Shown piece by piece: positions 18,090-26,584 of a stretch of DNA of 38,082 nucleotides. The translations under genes and the position numbers were made by a program. The stretch's first letter is position 1. Each line of letters starts with the position of its first letter. The notes beneath the pieces are model-generated. The model made no database searches, had not been told where the DNA came from, and saw only the letters and a program-made list of their open reading frames with translations. Source of the stretch: Bacillota bacterium (GTDB lineage Bacteria > Bacillota > Sulfobacillia > JAJYWN01 > JAJZPE01); contig DASXUT010000151.1 in the NCBI GenBank assembly GCA_036504675.1, forward strand, positions 1 to 38,082, in the 5' to 3' direction.

Positions 18090-18350
18090 CTAGCGGGGCT
18101 GGACGATGAACTTGATGGCTGTCCTCTCTTCGCCGTCGATCTGAATCTCCACGAAGGCTGGAATGGCCACGAGGTCGATTCCGTTGGGAGCGACGAAACC
18201 CCGGGTGATGGCAATGGCCTTGACCGCTTGGTTGACCGCCCCGGCCCCGACCGCTTGCACCTCGGCCAGTCCCTTCTCGCGCAGGACTGCCGCGAGAGCG
18301 CCGGCCACGGACTTGGGCTTCGATTGGGCAGAGACTTTGAGGACTTCCAT
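18090..18350 (-). CDS. spoVS: Stage V sporulation protein S
   Basis: An 86-residue SpoVS protein, an Alba-like nucleic-acid-binding family that affects sporulation and septation in Bacillus. The whole length matches: MEVLKVSAQSKPKSVAGALA, GAGAVNQAVKAIAITRGFVAP, GIDLVAIPAFVEI and RTAIKFIVQP. ATG follows AAGGAGGCTATGAAGC. It forms a single-gene unit with a sigma-H-like promoter and a strong terminator. B. subtilis spoVS is also known to be sigma-H dependent. Confidence 0.96.
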   Translation of the reverse strand: MEVLKVSAQSKPKSVAGALAAVLREKGLAEVQAVGAGAVNQAVKAIAITRGFVAPNGIDLVAIPAFVEIQIDGEERTAIKFIVQPR

Positions 18351-18420
18351 GCTTCATAGCCTCCTTACGCGGTGTGGAGAAAGAACGGAAGGTGTTTTGT
18401 ATTGTAGATTGTCGACTAGG

Positions 18421-18447
18421 GTATTCGCCCCGAACGGGGAGATTCCT
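18421..18447 (-). promoter_or_regulatory. Sigma-H-like promoter of spoVS
   Basis: On the minus strand AGGAATC (18447-18441), 14 bp, then GAAT (18426-18423) in the context GGCGAATAC. This fits the known Bacillus sigma-H pattern AGGAwwT followed 12-14 bp later by RGAAT, with mismatches only at the last -35 base and at the R. The spacer contains a small dyad CCCCG-TT-CGGGG. A TACAAT at 18406-18401 could be a weak sigma-A -10, but it lacks a -35. The rest of the 208-bp gap to rnc shows nothing clear. Confidence 0.62.
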
Positions 18448-18558
18448 GCCCCTCGTCTGAAAATAACATCGACTTCAGGCGATTGGAGGCTGCTCGGCTG
18501 TAGTTTTCAAAAGGACCCTCTAGCGAAAATGCGGGCCGACCTGGGGGATCTCCGTTCC

Positions 18559-19482
18559 CTAACCCCGGGGCACGGTGGCGGCGGCGACGATCGCCCCGGC
18601 CGGCAATCCGCTTTCTTCGGACGGGTTATCCACCCGGACCGGTGGCCACCCCTTGGCCCTCTCTTCTCCCGCGACCTCCGGCTTCATCCCGGGCTTGGCG
18701 CCGGTCGGCCCCGGCTTCTTACGCCCGCGCCCGCCGGCTTTGCGCTCAACCTTCTCCAGGGCCTTGCGGGCGGCGACCTGCTCGGCCTCTTTCTTGCTGG
18801 TCCCCTTACCCCGAGCCAGGACCCGGCCAGCCAGGCAGACCCCGACCGTGAAGACCTTGGCGTGGTCCGGCCCGGCCTCGGTGAGCAATTGGTAGCTGAG
18901 ACCGTTGGCCTCTCTCTGCATCTTCTCTTGGAGGGCCGTCTTGTAATCCGACGGCTGCCCCCCGGTCCCGGCAGCCTCCAGGGCCGGCCCCAACAATCGC
19001 AGGACGAGGTCCTTCGAGGCGGTCAGGCCTCGGTCGAGGTAGACCGCCCCGACCACGGCCTCGAAGGCGTCGGCGAGGAGCGACCGTCGCGTCCGGCCGC
19101 CCGAAGCCTCCTCTCCCCGCCCCAGGTACATATGCTCGCCCAGGTTGACCTCGCGGGCCTTCTCGGCCAAAGAGGCCTCGCAGACGACGACCGCTCGGAT
19201 CCGCGTCAGGTCGCCTTCAGGCAGGTCGCTGAAGCGGCGGTAGAGATAGTCGCTGACGCTGATCTGGAGGACGGCATCGCCCAGAAACTCGAGGCGTTCA
19301 TTGTCCTCGATCCGGCTGTCCCGTCGTTCGTTGGCGAAGGACGAGTGGGTCAGCGCCTTGAGCAATAGCGGCGGCCGCTTCATGCGGAGGCCGAGCTTCT
19401 CTTGAAGTCGGCGGAGGTTCTCGTCAGGAGAGGCGTAATCGGTGGTATCCACGGCCGTAGGCGTAAGCGGCAAGGGCCTCAC
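18559..19482 (-). CDS. rnc: Ribonuclease III
   Basis: RNase III cleaves double-stranded RNA, including rRNA precursors and SRP RNA. The 307-residue protein has the endonuclease domain with the signature NERLEFLGDAVLQ (Glu65 and Asp69) and the second acidic pair in LLADAFEAVVGAVYLD (Asp138, Glu141), then a dsRNA-binding domain (about 177-244, ending TSKKEAEQVAARKALEKVE). An unusual basic and Gly/Pro-rich tail of about 62 residues follows. GTG 19482 overlaps the fabF stop by four bases; an internal GTG ten codons later is an alternative. It is placed at the end of the fatty-acid operon, as in Bacillus. Confidence 0.95.
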   Translation of the reverse strand: MRPLPLTPTAVDTTDYASPDENLRRLQEKLGLRMKRPPLLLKALTHSSFANERRDSRIEDNERLEFLGDAVLQISVSDYLYRRFSDLPEGDLTRIRAVVVCEASLAEKAREVNLGEHMYLGRGEEASGGRTRRSLLADAFEAVVGAVYLDRGLTASKDLVLRLLGPALEAAGTGGQPSDYKTALQEKMQREANGLSYQLLTEAGPDHAKVFTVGVCLAGRVLARGKGTSKKEAEQVAARKALEKVERKAGGRGRKKPGPTGAKPGMKPEVAGEERAKGWPPVRVDNPSEESGLPAGAIVAAATVPRG

Positions 19483-20756
19483 CCCTTAGTGCTCTCGGCG
19501 CTAATATGTTCGTCTTGGGAGTATTTCTTGACGATCAGCGTGGCGTTCTGGCCGCCGAATCCGAAGGAGTTGCTCATCGCCACGCGGACATCGGCCGGTC
19601 TGGCTTGGTTCGGGACGTAGTCGAGGTCGCATTCAGGGTCCGGCCTCTCGAGGTTGACCGTCGGCGGGATGAGGCCCTCCTGGATGGCCAGGACACAGGC
19701 GATGAACTCGACCGCTCCGGCCGCTCCGAGGAGGTGGCCGGTCATCGACTTGGTTGAACTCACGGCCAGCCGTCTGGGGTGGTCACCGAAGACCCGTTTG
19801 ATCGCCCGGGTCTCCCCGACGTCGCCCTTGGGGGTCGACGTCCCATGAGCGTTCAGGTAATCGACCTCATCGATTTGAAGACCACTGTCCCGCAAGGCCA
19901 GGGCCATTGAGCGCCGGCCGCCGTCCCCCTCCGGGGCCGGCTCGACCATGTGATAGGCGTCGGCGGTCAGGCCGTACCCGACAACTTCCGCCCGGATCCG
20001 CGCGCCTCTTGAGAGGGCGTGATCAAGGGTCTCGAGAACGATCATCCCCGCCCCCTCGCCGATGACGAACCCGTCGCGATCGGCGTCGAATGGCCTTGAA
20101 GCCCGCTCGGGCTCGTCGTTTCGAGTCGACAGGGCCTTCATGGCCGAAAAACCCCCGACGGCGAGAGGCAGCACGGCCGCCTCGGTCCCGCCGGCGATCA
20201 TCACCTCGGCCTCTCCACGCTGCAGATAGCGCATGGCCTCGCCGATGGCGTTGGCCCCGGAAGCGCAGGCGGTCTGAATCGTCAGGCACGGCCCCTTGGC
20301 CTGCAAAGCGATGGAAATGTGGCCGGCGGCGATGTTCCCGATCATCATCGGCACGAAGAAGGGGCTCATCCGACCGGGGCCTTTTTGGGCCAGGACGGCG
20401 AACTGGTCGCCGAGGGTCTCCATGCCGCCGATGCCGCTCCCGAGGATGACCCCGGTGGCTTCGGCTTCATAGGCCTCGGGCGCGAGTCCTGCGTCGGCGA
20501 CGGCCATCCGCGAAGTGGCCACCGCGAAATGGGTGAAACGGTCCATCCGGCGGGCTTCCTTGCGGTCGATGAAATCGGCGGCCTCGAAGCCCTTGACCTC
20601 CCCGGCAATCCGGCAATCAAATCCGGTCGGGTCGAAATGGGTGATCCGGGCAATCCCGGAGCGGCCGTTCCGCAGACCGTCCCAGAAAGCGTCAAGGCCG
20701 ATGCCCAAGGGGGTGATCGCCCCCATTCCGGTCACCATGACCCTCTTCTTGTCCAT
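19479..20756 (-). CDS. fabF: 3-oxoacyl-ACP synthase II
   Basis: FabF elongates acyl-ACP with malonyl-ACP in fatty acid synthesis. From ATG 20756 the protein has 425 residues, slightly above the usual 412-415 because of a short C-terminal extension. The catalytic triad is visible: Cys164 in QTACASGANAIG, His304 in NAHGTSTPKGD and His341 in KSMTGHLLGAAG. ATG follows TGGGAGACTT; upstream in-frame codons are not used. It lies 168 bp downstream of acpP, with a terminator-like hairpin between, and overlaps rnc by four bases. Confidence 0.97.
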   Translation of the reverse strand: MDKKRVMVTGMGAITPLGIGLDAFWDGLRNGRSGIARITHFDPTGFDCRIAGEVKGFEAADFIDRKEARRMDRFTHFAVATSRMAVADAGLAPEAYEAEATGVILGSGIGGMETLGDQFAVLAQKGPGRMSPFFVPMMIGNIAAGHISIALQAKGPCLTIQTACASGANAIGEAMRYLQRGEAEVMIAGGTEAAVLPLAVGGFSAMKALSTRNDEPERASRPFDADRDGFVIGEGAGMIVLETLDHALSRGARIRAEVVGYGLTADAYHMVEPAPEGDGGRRSMALALRDSGLQIDEVDYLNAHGTSTPKGDVGETRAIKRVFGDHPRRLAVSSTKSMTGHLLGAAGAVEFIACVLAIQEGLIPPTVNLERPDPECDLDYVPNQARPADVRVAMSNSFGFGGQNATLIVKKYSQDEHISAESTKG

Positions 20757-20820
20757 AAGTCTCCAAGTCTCCCAACCCGGCTCAGGCGGTCTGGCGATTT
20801 TGACCGGCGAGCCCATTAGT

Positions 20821-20856
20821 TTAAAGAAGCCCCGGGGGATCCGCCCTCGGGACTTC
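20821..20856 (-). terminator. Hairpin terminator between acpP and fabF
   Basis: On the minus strand GAAGTCCCGAGGG pairs with CCCCCGGGGCTTC (one wobble, one mismatch, loop CGGAT), followed by TTTAAA. It lies inside the fab operon, so partial termination would raise acpP transcript above fabF and rnc. Confidence 0.6.
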
Positions 20857-20924
20857 TGGTTGATATCAAGCTGACCTGAAACGTGAGCGACGACGGCTGG
20901 TGCCGCCCTTACCGGCGGCCGCCT

Positions 20925-21173
20925 TCAGGAGGCCGCGTTCTGCTTGATGTAGTCCACCGCGTCGCCGACCGTGACGAGTTTCTCCGCGTCCTCGTCCGGC
21001 ACTTCGAGGTCGAACTCCTCTTCGAGGGCCATGATCAGCTCCACCAAGTCGAGCGAATCGGCGCCAAGATCATCGATGAATGAGGCATCAAGGGAGACCT
21101 CGTCGGCATTGGCCCCCAGCTGATCGACGATGATGGCCTTGACCTTTTCGAAGATTGCGTCCTTGTTAGCCAA
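20925..21173 (-). CDS. acpP: Acyl carrier protein
   Basis: An 82-residue acidic carrier protein. Ser40 in [13 protein letters not shown] is the phosphopantetheine attachment site, and helix II residues [20 protein letters not shown] are canonical. TTG is the start, with GGAGG nine bases upstream. It lies between fabG and fabF, as in most bacteria. Confidence 0.98.
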   Translation of the reverse strand: MANKDAIFEKVKAIIVDQLGANADEVSLDASFIDDLGADSLDLVELIMALEEEFDLEVPDEDAEKLVTVGDAVDYIKQNAAS

Positions 21174-21224
21174 CGATTCGTACCTCCTCGCTATGGTCTC
21201 TCCGGCTGTTTTCCACCCTGTCTC

Positions 21225-21968
21225 TTAGAGGGACAGGCCACCGTCTACCACGATGGTCTGTCCGGTGACATAGGCCGCGGAAGGGGACACCAGAAAGGCA
21301 ACCACCTCCGCCACTTCCTCCGGTTTTCCGAATCGGGCTAGGGCGATGCGGTTCAAGAAGGTGGCCCTGGCCTCGGCTGGCAGATCATGGGTCAGGTCGG
21401 TCTCGATGAACCCGGGAGCCACGGCGTTGACGGTGATGTCCCGGGAGGCCAATTCGCGAGCGACCGACCGGGTCAATCCAATCACCCCGGCCTTGGCCGC
21501 GCTGTAGTTGGCCTGTCCGGGGCTGCCCATCAAGCCGGAAACCGAGGCAACGCTGACGACCCGACCGAACCGCTGCTTCAACATGGGTCTGGCGGCCGCC
21601 CGGAGACAATTATAAACGCCCTTCAGGTTCGTGTCGATGACGGTGTCCCAGTCTTCCTCGGAAAGGCGCAGCAGTAGATTGTCCCTCGCAATCCCGGCGT
21701 TATTCACCAGGATGTCCAGGCGCCCGTAGGCCGCGACGACCTCCGCCACCAGCTTCCGGGCCTCTTCGGGACGGCTGACGTCGGCCGCGACGGCGAAGGC
21801 CTCCCGGCCACCGGCCCTGATCTCCTCGACCACTCGCTCGGCCCCGGTCTTGTCCTTCGAGTAGTTGACCGCCACCCGGGCTCCCTGTTTGGCCAGAGCC
21901 AGGGCGACGGCGCGCCCGATGCCCCGAGAAGCCCCTGTGACAAGGGCTGCGCGTTCCTCAAGGAACAT
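21225..21968 (-). CDS. fabG: 3-oxoacyl-ACP reductase
   Basis: FabG reduces 3-oxoacyl-ACP with NADPH. The 247-residue short-chain dehydrogenase has the cofactor loop TGASRGIG (11-18), NNAG, and the catalytic Ser142, Tyr155 and Lys159 (SVASVSG and YSAAKAG). The C-terminus [12 protein letters not shown] is typical. ATG 21968 follows GGGGGGAGGTTTGCTAAG and starts one base after the fabD stop. A 20-codon upstream extension overlaps fabD and is rejected. Confidence 0.97.
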   Translation of the reverse strand: MFLEERAALVTGASRGIGRAVALALAKQGARVAVNYSKDKTGAERVVEEIRAGGREAFAVAADVSRPEEARKLVAEVVAAYGRLDILVNNAGIARDNLLLRLSEEDWDTVIDTNLKGVYNCLRAAARPMLKQRFGRVVSVASVSGLMGSPGQANYSAAKAGVIGLTRSVARELASRDITVNAVAPGFIETDLTHDLPAEARATFLNRIALARFGKPEEVAEVVAFLVSPSAAYVTGQTIVVDGGLSL

Positions 21969-21969
21969 C

Positions 21970-22908
21970 TTAGCAAACCTCCCCCCAATAATCAAGGAGT
22001 TTTTCCAAGCTGCTTCCATCCTCGACATTGAGGGTACGGGCCTCGGGCACGATCCGCTTGAGGAACCCGGAAAGGGTTTTCCCCGGTCCGACTTCGACGA
22101 AGAGGTTCACCCCATCGTCGACCATCCGCCGGACCGATTCCTCCCAGCGGACCGGTCGCGACACCTGGTCGATCAAGCAACGCTTAATGTCCTCGGGCTG
22201 GCGCACATAGTCGGCCGAAACGTTGGCCACCACGGGGATGACCGCTTCCTTCAGTTCCACTTGCTCCAGGTCTTCGGCCAGACGCTCCCCGGCCGGACGA
22301 AGCAGCCGGCAGTGGAAGGGAGCGCTTACAGCCAGCCTGACAACACGGGTCGCGCCCAGTTCCTTGGCCATCGCCACGGCCCTGTCGACGGCCGCCGTCT
22401 CCCCGGCGATGACCACCTGTCCGGGGCAGTTGTAGTTGGCCGGTTCGACCACACCGGTGGCCGAGGCCTCGCGGCAAGCCTGTTCGACCTCGGCCCGTCC
22501 CAGACCGAGGATGGCGGCCATCGTCCCCCGTCCTTCCGGGACCGCTTCCTGCATGTACCGCCCGCGTCTCTGGACCAGCCGGACGGCGTCGCCCAGGTCC
22601 AGGGAATCGGCCGCCACCAGCGCTCCATATTCGCCGAGGGACAGCCCGGCGGCGGCCTCTGGGGTGACTCCCTGTTCCACGAGGACGGCCAGACAAGCCG
22701 CCGAGACGGCGAGGATGGCCGGCTGCGTGTTGACGGTCTGCTTGAGGGCCTCCTCGGGGCCTTCGAAGCAGACTTTGGCCAGGTCCATCCCCAGGCTATC
22801 GTTGACCTCCTCGAAGACGGCCCGAGCGCTGGGATATCGCTCGCAAAGCTCCTTACCCATGCCTACGTACTGGGCCCCTTGCCCTGGAAAGATGAAACCC
22901 GCTCCCAT
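21970..22908 (-). CDS. fabD: Malonyl-CoA:ACP transacylase
   Basis: FabD loads malonyl groups onto ACP. The 312-residue protein begins [17 protein letters not shown] and has the nucleophile Ser90 in [10 protein letters not shown], the Gln in the N-terminal GQGAQ, Arg in [10 protein letters not shown], and His199 in [14 protein letters not shown] lies 12 bases before the ATG. It follows degV after a 72-bp gap in which I see no promoter. Confidence 0.97.
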   Translation of the reverse strand: MGAGFIFPGQGAQYVGMGKELCERYPSARAVFEEVNDSLGMDLAKVCFEGPEEALKQTVNTQPAILAVSAACLAVLVEQGVTPEAAAGLSLGEYGALVAADSLDLGDAVRLVQRRGRYMQEAVPEGRGTMAAILGLGRAEVEQACREASATGVVEPANYNCPGQVVIAGETAAVDRAVAMAKELGATRVVRLAVSAPFHCRLLRPAGERLAEDLEQVELKEAVIPVVANVSADYVRQPEDIKRCLIDQVSRPVRWEESVRRMVDDGVNLFVEVGPGKTLSGFLKRIVPEARTLNVEDGSSLEKLLDYWGEVC

Positions 22909-22980
22909 CGAACCGTGGAACCTCCGGATGGTGTGACGTGGACTGGGTCGCGTCGGCGGCCGTTGCGCCTTGCCCGGCGG

Positions 22981-23847
22981 TCAGGCCCGCGGGGCCAGGC
23001 CGCCCAGCCCGTAGAAGACGACGGCCAGTGTCCCCGGGCCGACGTTGGCCCCGATGACCGGCCCGATAAAGTTGATCGTCGCCTCGTCCACCTCGAAGAC
23101 GCCCTTAATCGCCTCGAGGAGCCGGTCGGCGTGGTCTCGGCAGTTGGCATGGACGATGGCCACCCGGACCTGCTTCTCCGGACCCATCTTCTCCTGGATC
23201 AACTCGACCAGGCGGGGGATGACTCGCCCCTGACCGCGCACCTTCTCGTAGGGGGCGACCACCCCGTCTTCAAGCCACAGGATGGGCTTGATATTGAGGA
23301 GTGAGCCGAGCAGGGCGGCCGCCTTGCCGATCCGGCCGTTGCGCCGGAGGTACTCCAGCGTGTCCACGGAGAAGAAGACGTGGACCTCCTTGGCCTTCCG
23401 CTCGATCAAGGCCATCACCTGGTCCTTCGACCAGCCGGCCCGAACCGCCCGGGCCGCCTCGACGACGGTCACCCCGAGGGACATCGACGCCCCTCTTGTG
23501 TCGACGACCTCGATGTCCACCCCCTCAACCATCCCTTTGGCCAGGAGGGCCGATTGACACGTCCCGGAGAGGTGCGACGAGAGGTGAATGGAGATGATCG
23601 TGTCGGCCTCGTTCTTGAGGGCGCTGTAAACGGCGATAAAGTCGGCCGGTGAAGGCTGCGATGTCTTCGGGTGATGCGGAGAGGCGACCAGCTTCGGGTA
23701 AAACTCCTTGGCTTTGAGCTCGACGCCGTCGAGGAAGCCTTCGGTCCCGAAGAAGACGGTCAGGGGAACGACCGTCAGCCCCAGGTCGCGAGCGACCTCT
23801 TCAGGGATGTCCGCCGTGCTGTCGGTGACGATCTTGATCCGGGCCAC
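22981..23847 (-). CDS. DegV family fatty-acid-binding protein (FakB-like)
   Basis: A 288-residue DegV-fold protein. In Staphylococcus and others DegV proteins (FakB) hold a fatty acid for phosphorylation by FakA, producing acyl-phosphate for PlsX/PlsY. Family motifs: IVTDSTADIP (6-15), TSQPSPADF with Thr62, SSHLSGTCQSA (90-100), LRRNGRIGKAAALLGSLLNIKPIL, Arg204 and GPVIGANVGPGT. In most homologues the last motif reads G(T/A)HxGPG; here the His, which contacts the carboxylate in FakB, is Asn268. The gene is embedded between fabH and fabD, which supports a lipid role. GTG follows GGGAGGGATGTTAG. Confidence 0.9.
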   Translation of the reverse strand: MARIKIVTDSTADIPEEVARDLGLTVVPLTVFFGTEGFLDGVELKAKEFYPKLVASPHHPKTSQPSPADFIAVYSALKNEADTIISIHLSSHLSGTCQSALLAKGMVEGVDIEVVDTRGASMSLGVTVVEAARAVRAGWSKDQVMALIERKAKEVHVFFSVDTLEYLRRNGRIGKAAALLGSLLNIKPILWLEDGVVAPYEKVRGQGRVIPRLVELIQEKMGPEKQVRVAIVHANCRDHADRLLEAIKGVFEVDEATINFIGPVIGANVGPGTLAVVFYGLGGLAPRA

Positions 23848-23879
23848 CTAACATCCCTCCCATGTGATCTCGGGTGGAC

Positions 23880-24878
23880 CTAAAGGGACCAACGCAAGGC
23901 CGCCGCGGCCCAGGTCAACCCAGCCCCGAAGGCCACCAGGACGACCACGTCGCCGCGCTTGATGCGGCTCTCCCTAACCGCTTCATGCAAGGCTGTCGGG
24001 ATCGAAGCCGCCGACATATTGCCGTAGTCGGCGATGTTGATGATCACTTTGTCCTCGGGCAGACCGAGCCGTCTCGCCGCGGCGTCGATGATCCTCCGGT
24101 TGGCCTGGTGGGGGACGAAGAAATCGACCTCCGACCGGGTCAGGCCGGCCTTGGCGATGGCCGCGTCGGCCGCTTCCCCGACTGCCTTGACGGCGAAACG
24201 GAAGACCTCGTTGCCGTTCATCTTGATGAAGTGCAGGCGCTCCTCGATCGTCTTGGGGTTGGCCGGCAGACGAGACCCGCCGGCGGGTAGGATCAAGAGG
24301 TCGCTGCCCGAACCGTCGGCCCCGAGGACCGTCGAAAGAATGCCTTCGCCCTTGCCCACCGGTTTCAGGACCGCCGCCCCGGCCCCGTCGCCGAACAGGA
24401 TGCAGGTCCCCCGGTCCGTGTAGTCGGTGATCCGCGACAGTGTATCCGCCCCCACGACCAAGACGGTCTCGTCGGCCCCCGAGGCCACGAGCTGGCTTCC
24501 GACCGAGAGGGCGTAGAGGAAACCGGTGCAGCCCACCGAGAGGTCGAAGGCGGCCGCCCGGGTGGCTCCGAGCCGGGCTTGAAGGAGGCAAGCCGTGGCC
24601 GGGAAGATGGTATCGGGAGTGACCGTGGCCACGATGATCAGGTCCAGATCGGCGCCGTTGACACCGGCTTCCGCGAGGGCCTCGACGGCCGCCTGATAAG
24701 CCAGGTCGGAGGTGGCCGTTTCGGGACGGGCGATGTGTCGCTGACTGATCCCGGTGCGTTCTTTGATCCATTCGTCCGAGGTCTCGACGATCTTCTCGAG
24801 GTCGTTGTTGGTCAGGATGTCTTCTCCGGCCGCCACTCCGAGGCCGGCGATACCCACGGATCTGAGGGAATTAGGCAT
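23880..24878 (-). CDS. fabH: 3-oxoacyl-ACP synthase III
   Basis: FabH starts fatty acid synthesis by condensing an acyl-CoA primer with malonyl-ACP. The 332-residue protein has the triad Cys117 (SVGCTGFLYAL), His257 (VPHQANRRII) and Asn287 (ADYGNMSAAS), plus DEWIKERTGISQRHI. ATG 24878 lies eight bases inside the end of plsX, so the two genes are translationally coupled. The 60-codon upstream extension lies within plsX and is rejected. Confidence 0.97.
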   Translation of the reverse strand: MPNSLRSVGIAGLGVAAGEDILTNNDLEKIVETSDEWIKERTGISQRHIARPETATSDLAYQAAVEALAEAGVNGADLDLIIVATVTPDTIFPATACLLQARLGATRAAAFDLSVGCTGFLYALSVGSQLVASGADETVLVVGADTLSRITDYTDRGTCILFGDGAGAAVLKPVGKGEGILSTVLGADGSGSDLLILPAGGSRLPANPKTIEERLHFIKMNGNEVFRFAVKAVGEAADAAIAKAGLTRSEVDFFVPHQANRRIIDAAARRLGLPEDKVIINIADYGNMSAASIPTALHEAVRESRIKRGDVVVLVAFGAGLTWAAAALRWSL

Positions 24879-25884
24879 CAGCAGATCTACCCCACGAAGC
24901 CATGGCTCGTTCCATCTCGGCCAAGGCCCCTGTACGTGCAAACTCGGCGGCGACGCGGACCCCGTTCTCGATGGCCCGGGCGCCGGAACTTCCATGGCAC
25001 TTGATGAACGCTCCGCTGACCCCCAGGAACGGAGCCCCGCCATACTCCGCATAGTCAAGTCTCTTCTTCACTCGGGCGAAGGCCGGCTTGAGGGCGGCGG
25101 CGGCAAGCTTCCGCACGCCGCCGCGGGTGATCTCTTCTTTGATCATCCCGAGCAACCCCTGGACGATACCCTCGGCCGTCTTGATGATGGCATTGCCGAC
25201 AAAGCCGTCGCAGACGATGACGTCGACCCGGCCGTTCAGGATCTCCCGGGCCTCGACGTTGCCGACGAAGTTGATCGGCGCCTCCTTAAGGAGGGCGAAA
25301 GCCTCTTTGGTGAGGATCGACCCCTTGTTCTCCTCGAGGCCGACGTTGATCAGCCCGACCCCGGGCTTCTCCCGCCCGAGCACGCGCTCGGCGTAGATGC
25401 TTCCCATCAGGGCGTAAGTCAGCAGGTTCGACGGGCTGCAGTCGACGTTGGCCCCCACGTCCAGGAGGACGGTGCCCCGGCCATCGATGGTGTTGACCAC
25501 GGTTGCCAGGGCCGGTCGCTCGACCCCCTTGATCCTCCCCACCGTCAGCAGAGCCGAGGCCATGAAGGCCCCGGTGCTGCCGGCCGACACGAAGGCGTCG
25601 GCCCGCCCCTCCTTGATCAACCTCGTCCCGACGTTGATCGAGGAGTCCTTCTTCCGCCGGATCGCCTGGACGGGAGGTTCATCAGTCCCGATGACCTCGC
25701 TGGCCGGCACCTGGCTGACTCTGGCGCGGCCGCCGGCGGCGGCCAACTCCAGGTCGATGTCCTCCGGCCGGCCGACCAGGATGATCTCGAGGTCGTCCCG
25801 AGCGGTCGCGGCGGCCAGGGCCCCCTTGACGATTTCGGAGGGCGCCTTGTCGCCCCCCATGGCGTCCACTGCCACGCGGGTCAT
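24871..25884 (-). CDS. plsX: Phosphate acyltransferase PlsX
   Basis: PlsX interconverts acyl-ACP and acyl-phosphate, the donor for PlsY in phospholipid synthesis. The 337-residue protein is typical: RVAVDAMGGDKAPSEIVKGA, GSTGAFMASALLTVGRIKGV, ALATVVNTIDGRGTVLLDVGANVDC and ILNGRVDVIVCDGFVGNAIIKT. The ATG overlaps the fapR stop by four bases. The order fapR-plsX is the conserved lipid-control arrangement of Bacillota. Confidence 0.97.
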   Translation of the reverse strand: MTRVAVDAMGGDKAPSEIVKGALAAATARDDLEIILVGRPEDIDLELAAAGGRARVSQVPASEVIGTDEPPVQAIRRKKDSSINVGTRLIKEGRADAFVSAGSTGAFMASALLTVGRIKGVERPALATVVNTIDGRGTVLLDVGANVDCSPSNLLTYALMGSIYAERVLGREKPGVGLINVGLEENKGSILTKEAFALLKEAPINFVGNVEAREILNGRVDVIVCDGFVGNAIIKTAEGIVQGLLGMIKEEITRGGVRKLAAAALKPAFARVKKRLDYAEYGGAPFLGVSGAFIKCHGSSGARAIENGVRVAAEFARTGALAEMERAMASWGRSADA

Positions 25885-26489
25885 CGCTCAGCACCTCCCC
25901 GGCGCTCCAACGGCCGATCCCCGGCCGACTTAGGTTCGACGGCAAAGACGACGAACTTACCGCGGAACACCGGTTCCTGGCCGACCCTGGTCTGGACCAG
26001 GACGACGAACTTCTTGCCCTTCTTCCTCAGGACTTCGGCCTTGGCCACGAGCTTCTCCCCGACCTGCACGGGGCGCTTGAACTTGATGTTGGCCAGCCCG
26101 GTCAGGACGATGTCGGCATCGATCAGGGCGATGGCCAGCGAGTCGGCCTGGGCGAAGATGAAGTGGCCCCGGACGATCCGGGTCTTCTCGAAGACCATGT
26201 CCTCGGTGGTCTCGAGGATGGAGATCCCATTCTGCCCGAGGGAGATATCGATCAGTTCACCGACGATCTCCTTCGACCCGAGGGACTTGACCTGCCCGTA
26301 GGTCCTGGCGGCGACTTCCTTCATCCGCTCGCGGAGTTCCGGGACGCCCAGGGCCAACCGGTCCAACCGGATGGTTTGGACGCTGACCCCGAACAGCTCG
26401 GCCAATTCCACATCAGTCAGGAAAGGATTCTCATGGATCTTGTCGGTCAGCAGCGCATATCGATCCTGCTTGCCGAAGCCCCTCCGCAT
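25881..26489 (-). CDS. fapR: Fatty acid and phospholipid synthesis repressor FapR
   Basis: FapR represses fatty-acid genes and is released by malonyl-CoA. From ATG 26489 (after GGGGGGAAGGGGA) the protein has 202 residues: a DeoR-like helix-turn-helix (LTDVELAELFGVSVQTIRLDR, about 24-44), a linker helix, and a hot-dog effector domain (about 70-190) with RGHFIFAQADSLA. In Bacillus FapR the matching segment reads RGHHLFAQANS, and its Asn115 helps bind the ligand; here it is Asp116. The gene lies behind a dyad-covered promoter, consistent with autoregulation. Confidence 0.93.
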   Translation of the reverse strand: MRRGFGKQDRYALLTDKIHENPFLTDVELAELFGVSVQTIRLDRLALGVPELRERMKEVAARTYGQVKSLGSKEIVGELIDISLGQNGISILETTEDMVFEKTRIVRGHFIFAQADSLAIALIDADIVLTGLANIKFKRPVQVGEKLVAKAEVLRKKGKKFVVLVQTRVGQEPVFRGKFVVFAVEPKSAGDRPLERRGGAER

Positions 26490-26546
26490 TCCCCTTCCCC
26501 CCGGCCGCAAGGCGTTTAGTAGAGTATTGAATACCTCATCCTAAGA

Positions 26547-26584
26547 GTTACTGCTATTATATAGCAGAACTAGTAACGGCGCAA
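26547..26584 (-). promoter_or_regulatory. fapR operon promoter with overlapping dyad (candidate operator)
   Basis: On the minus strand TTGCGC (26584-26579), 17 bp, then TATAAT (26561-26556). The -10 lies inside a perfect dyad CTGCTAT-ATA-ATAGCAG (26551-26567), with outer arms GTTAC and GTAAC at 26547-26551 and 26573-26577. A second small dyad GTATT-G-AATAC lies just downstream at 26525-26535. FapR operators normally overlap the promoter, but the sequence is not a good match to the B. subtilis FapR box. Confidence 0.65.

Noticed and set aside
17897-18214. A 106-codon N-terminal extension of smc
   Set aside because: It crosses the spoVS terminator and part of spoVS, and SMC homology begins exactly at the GTG 17896.
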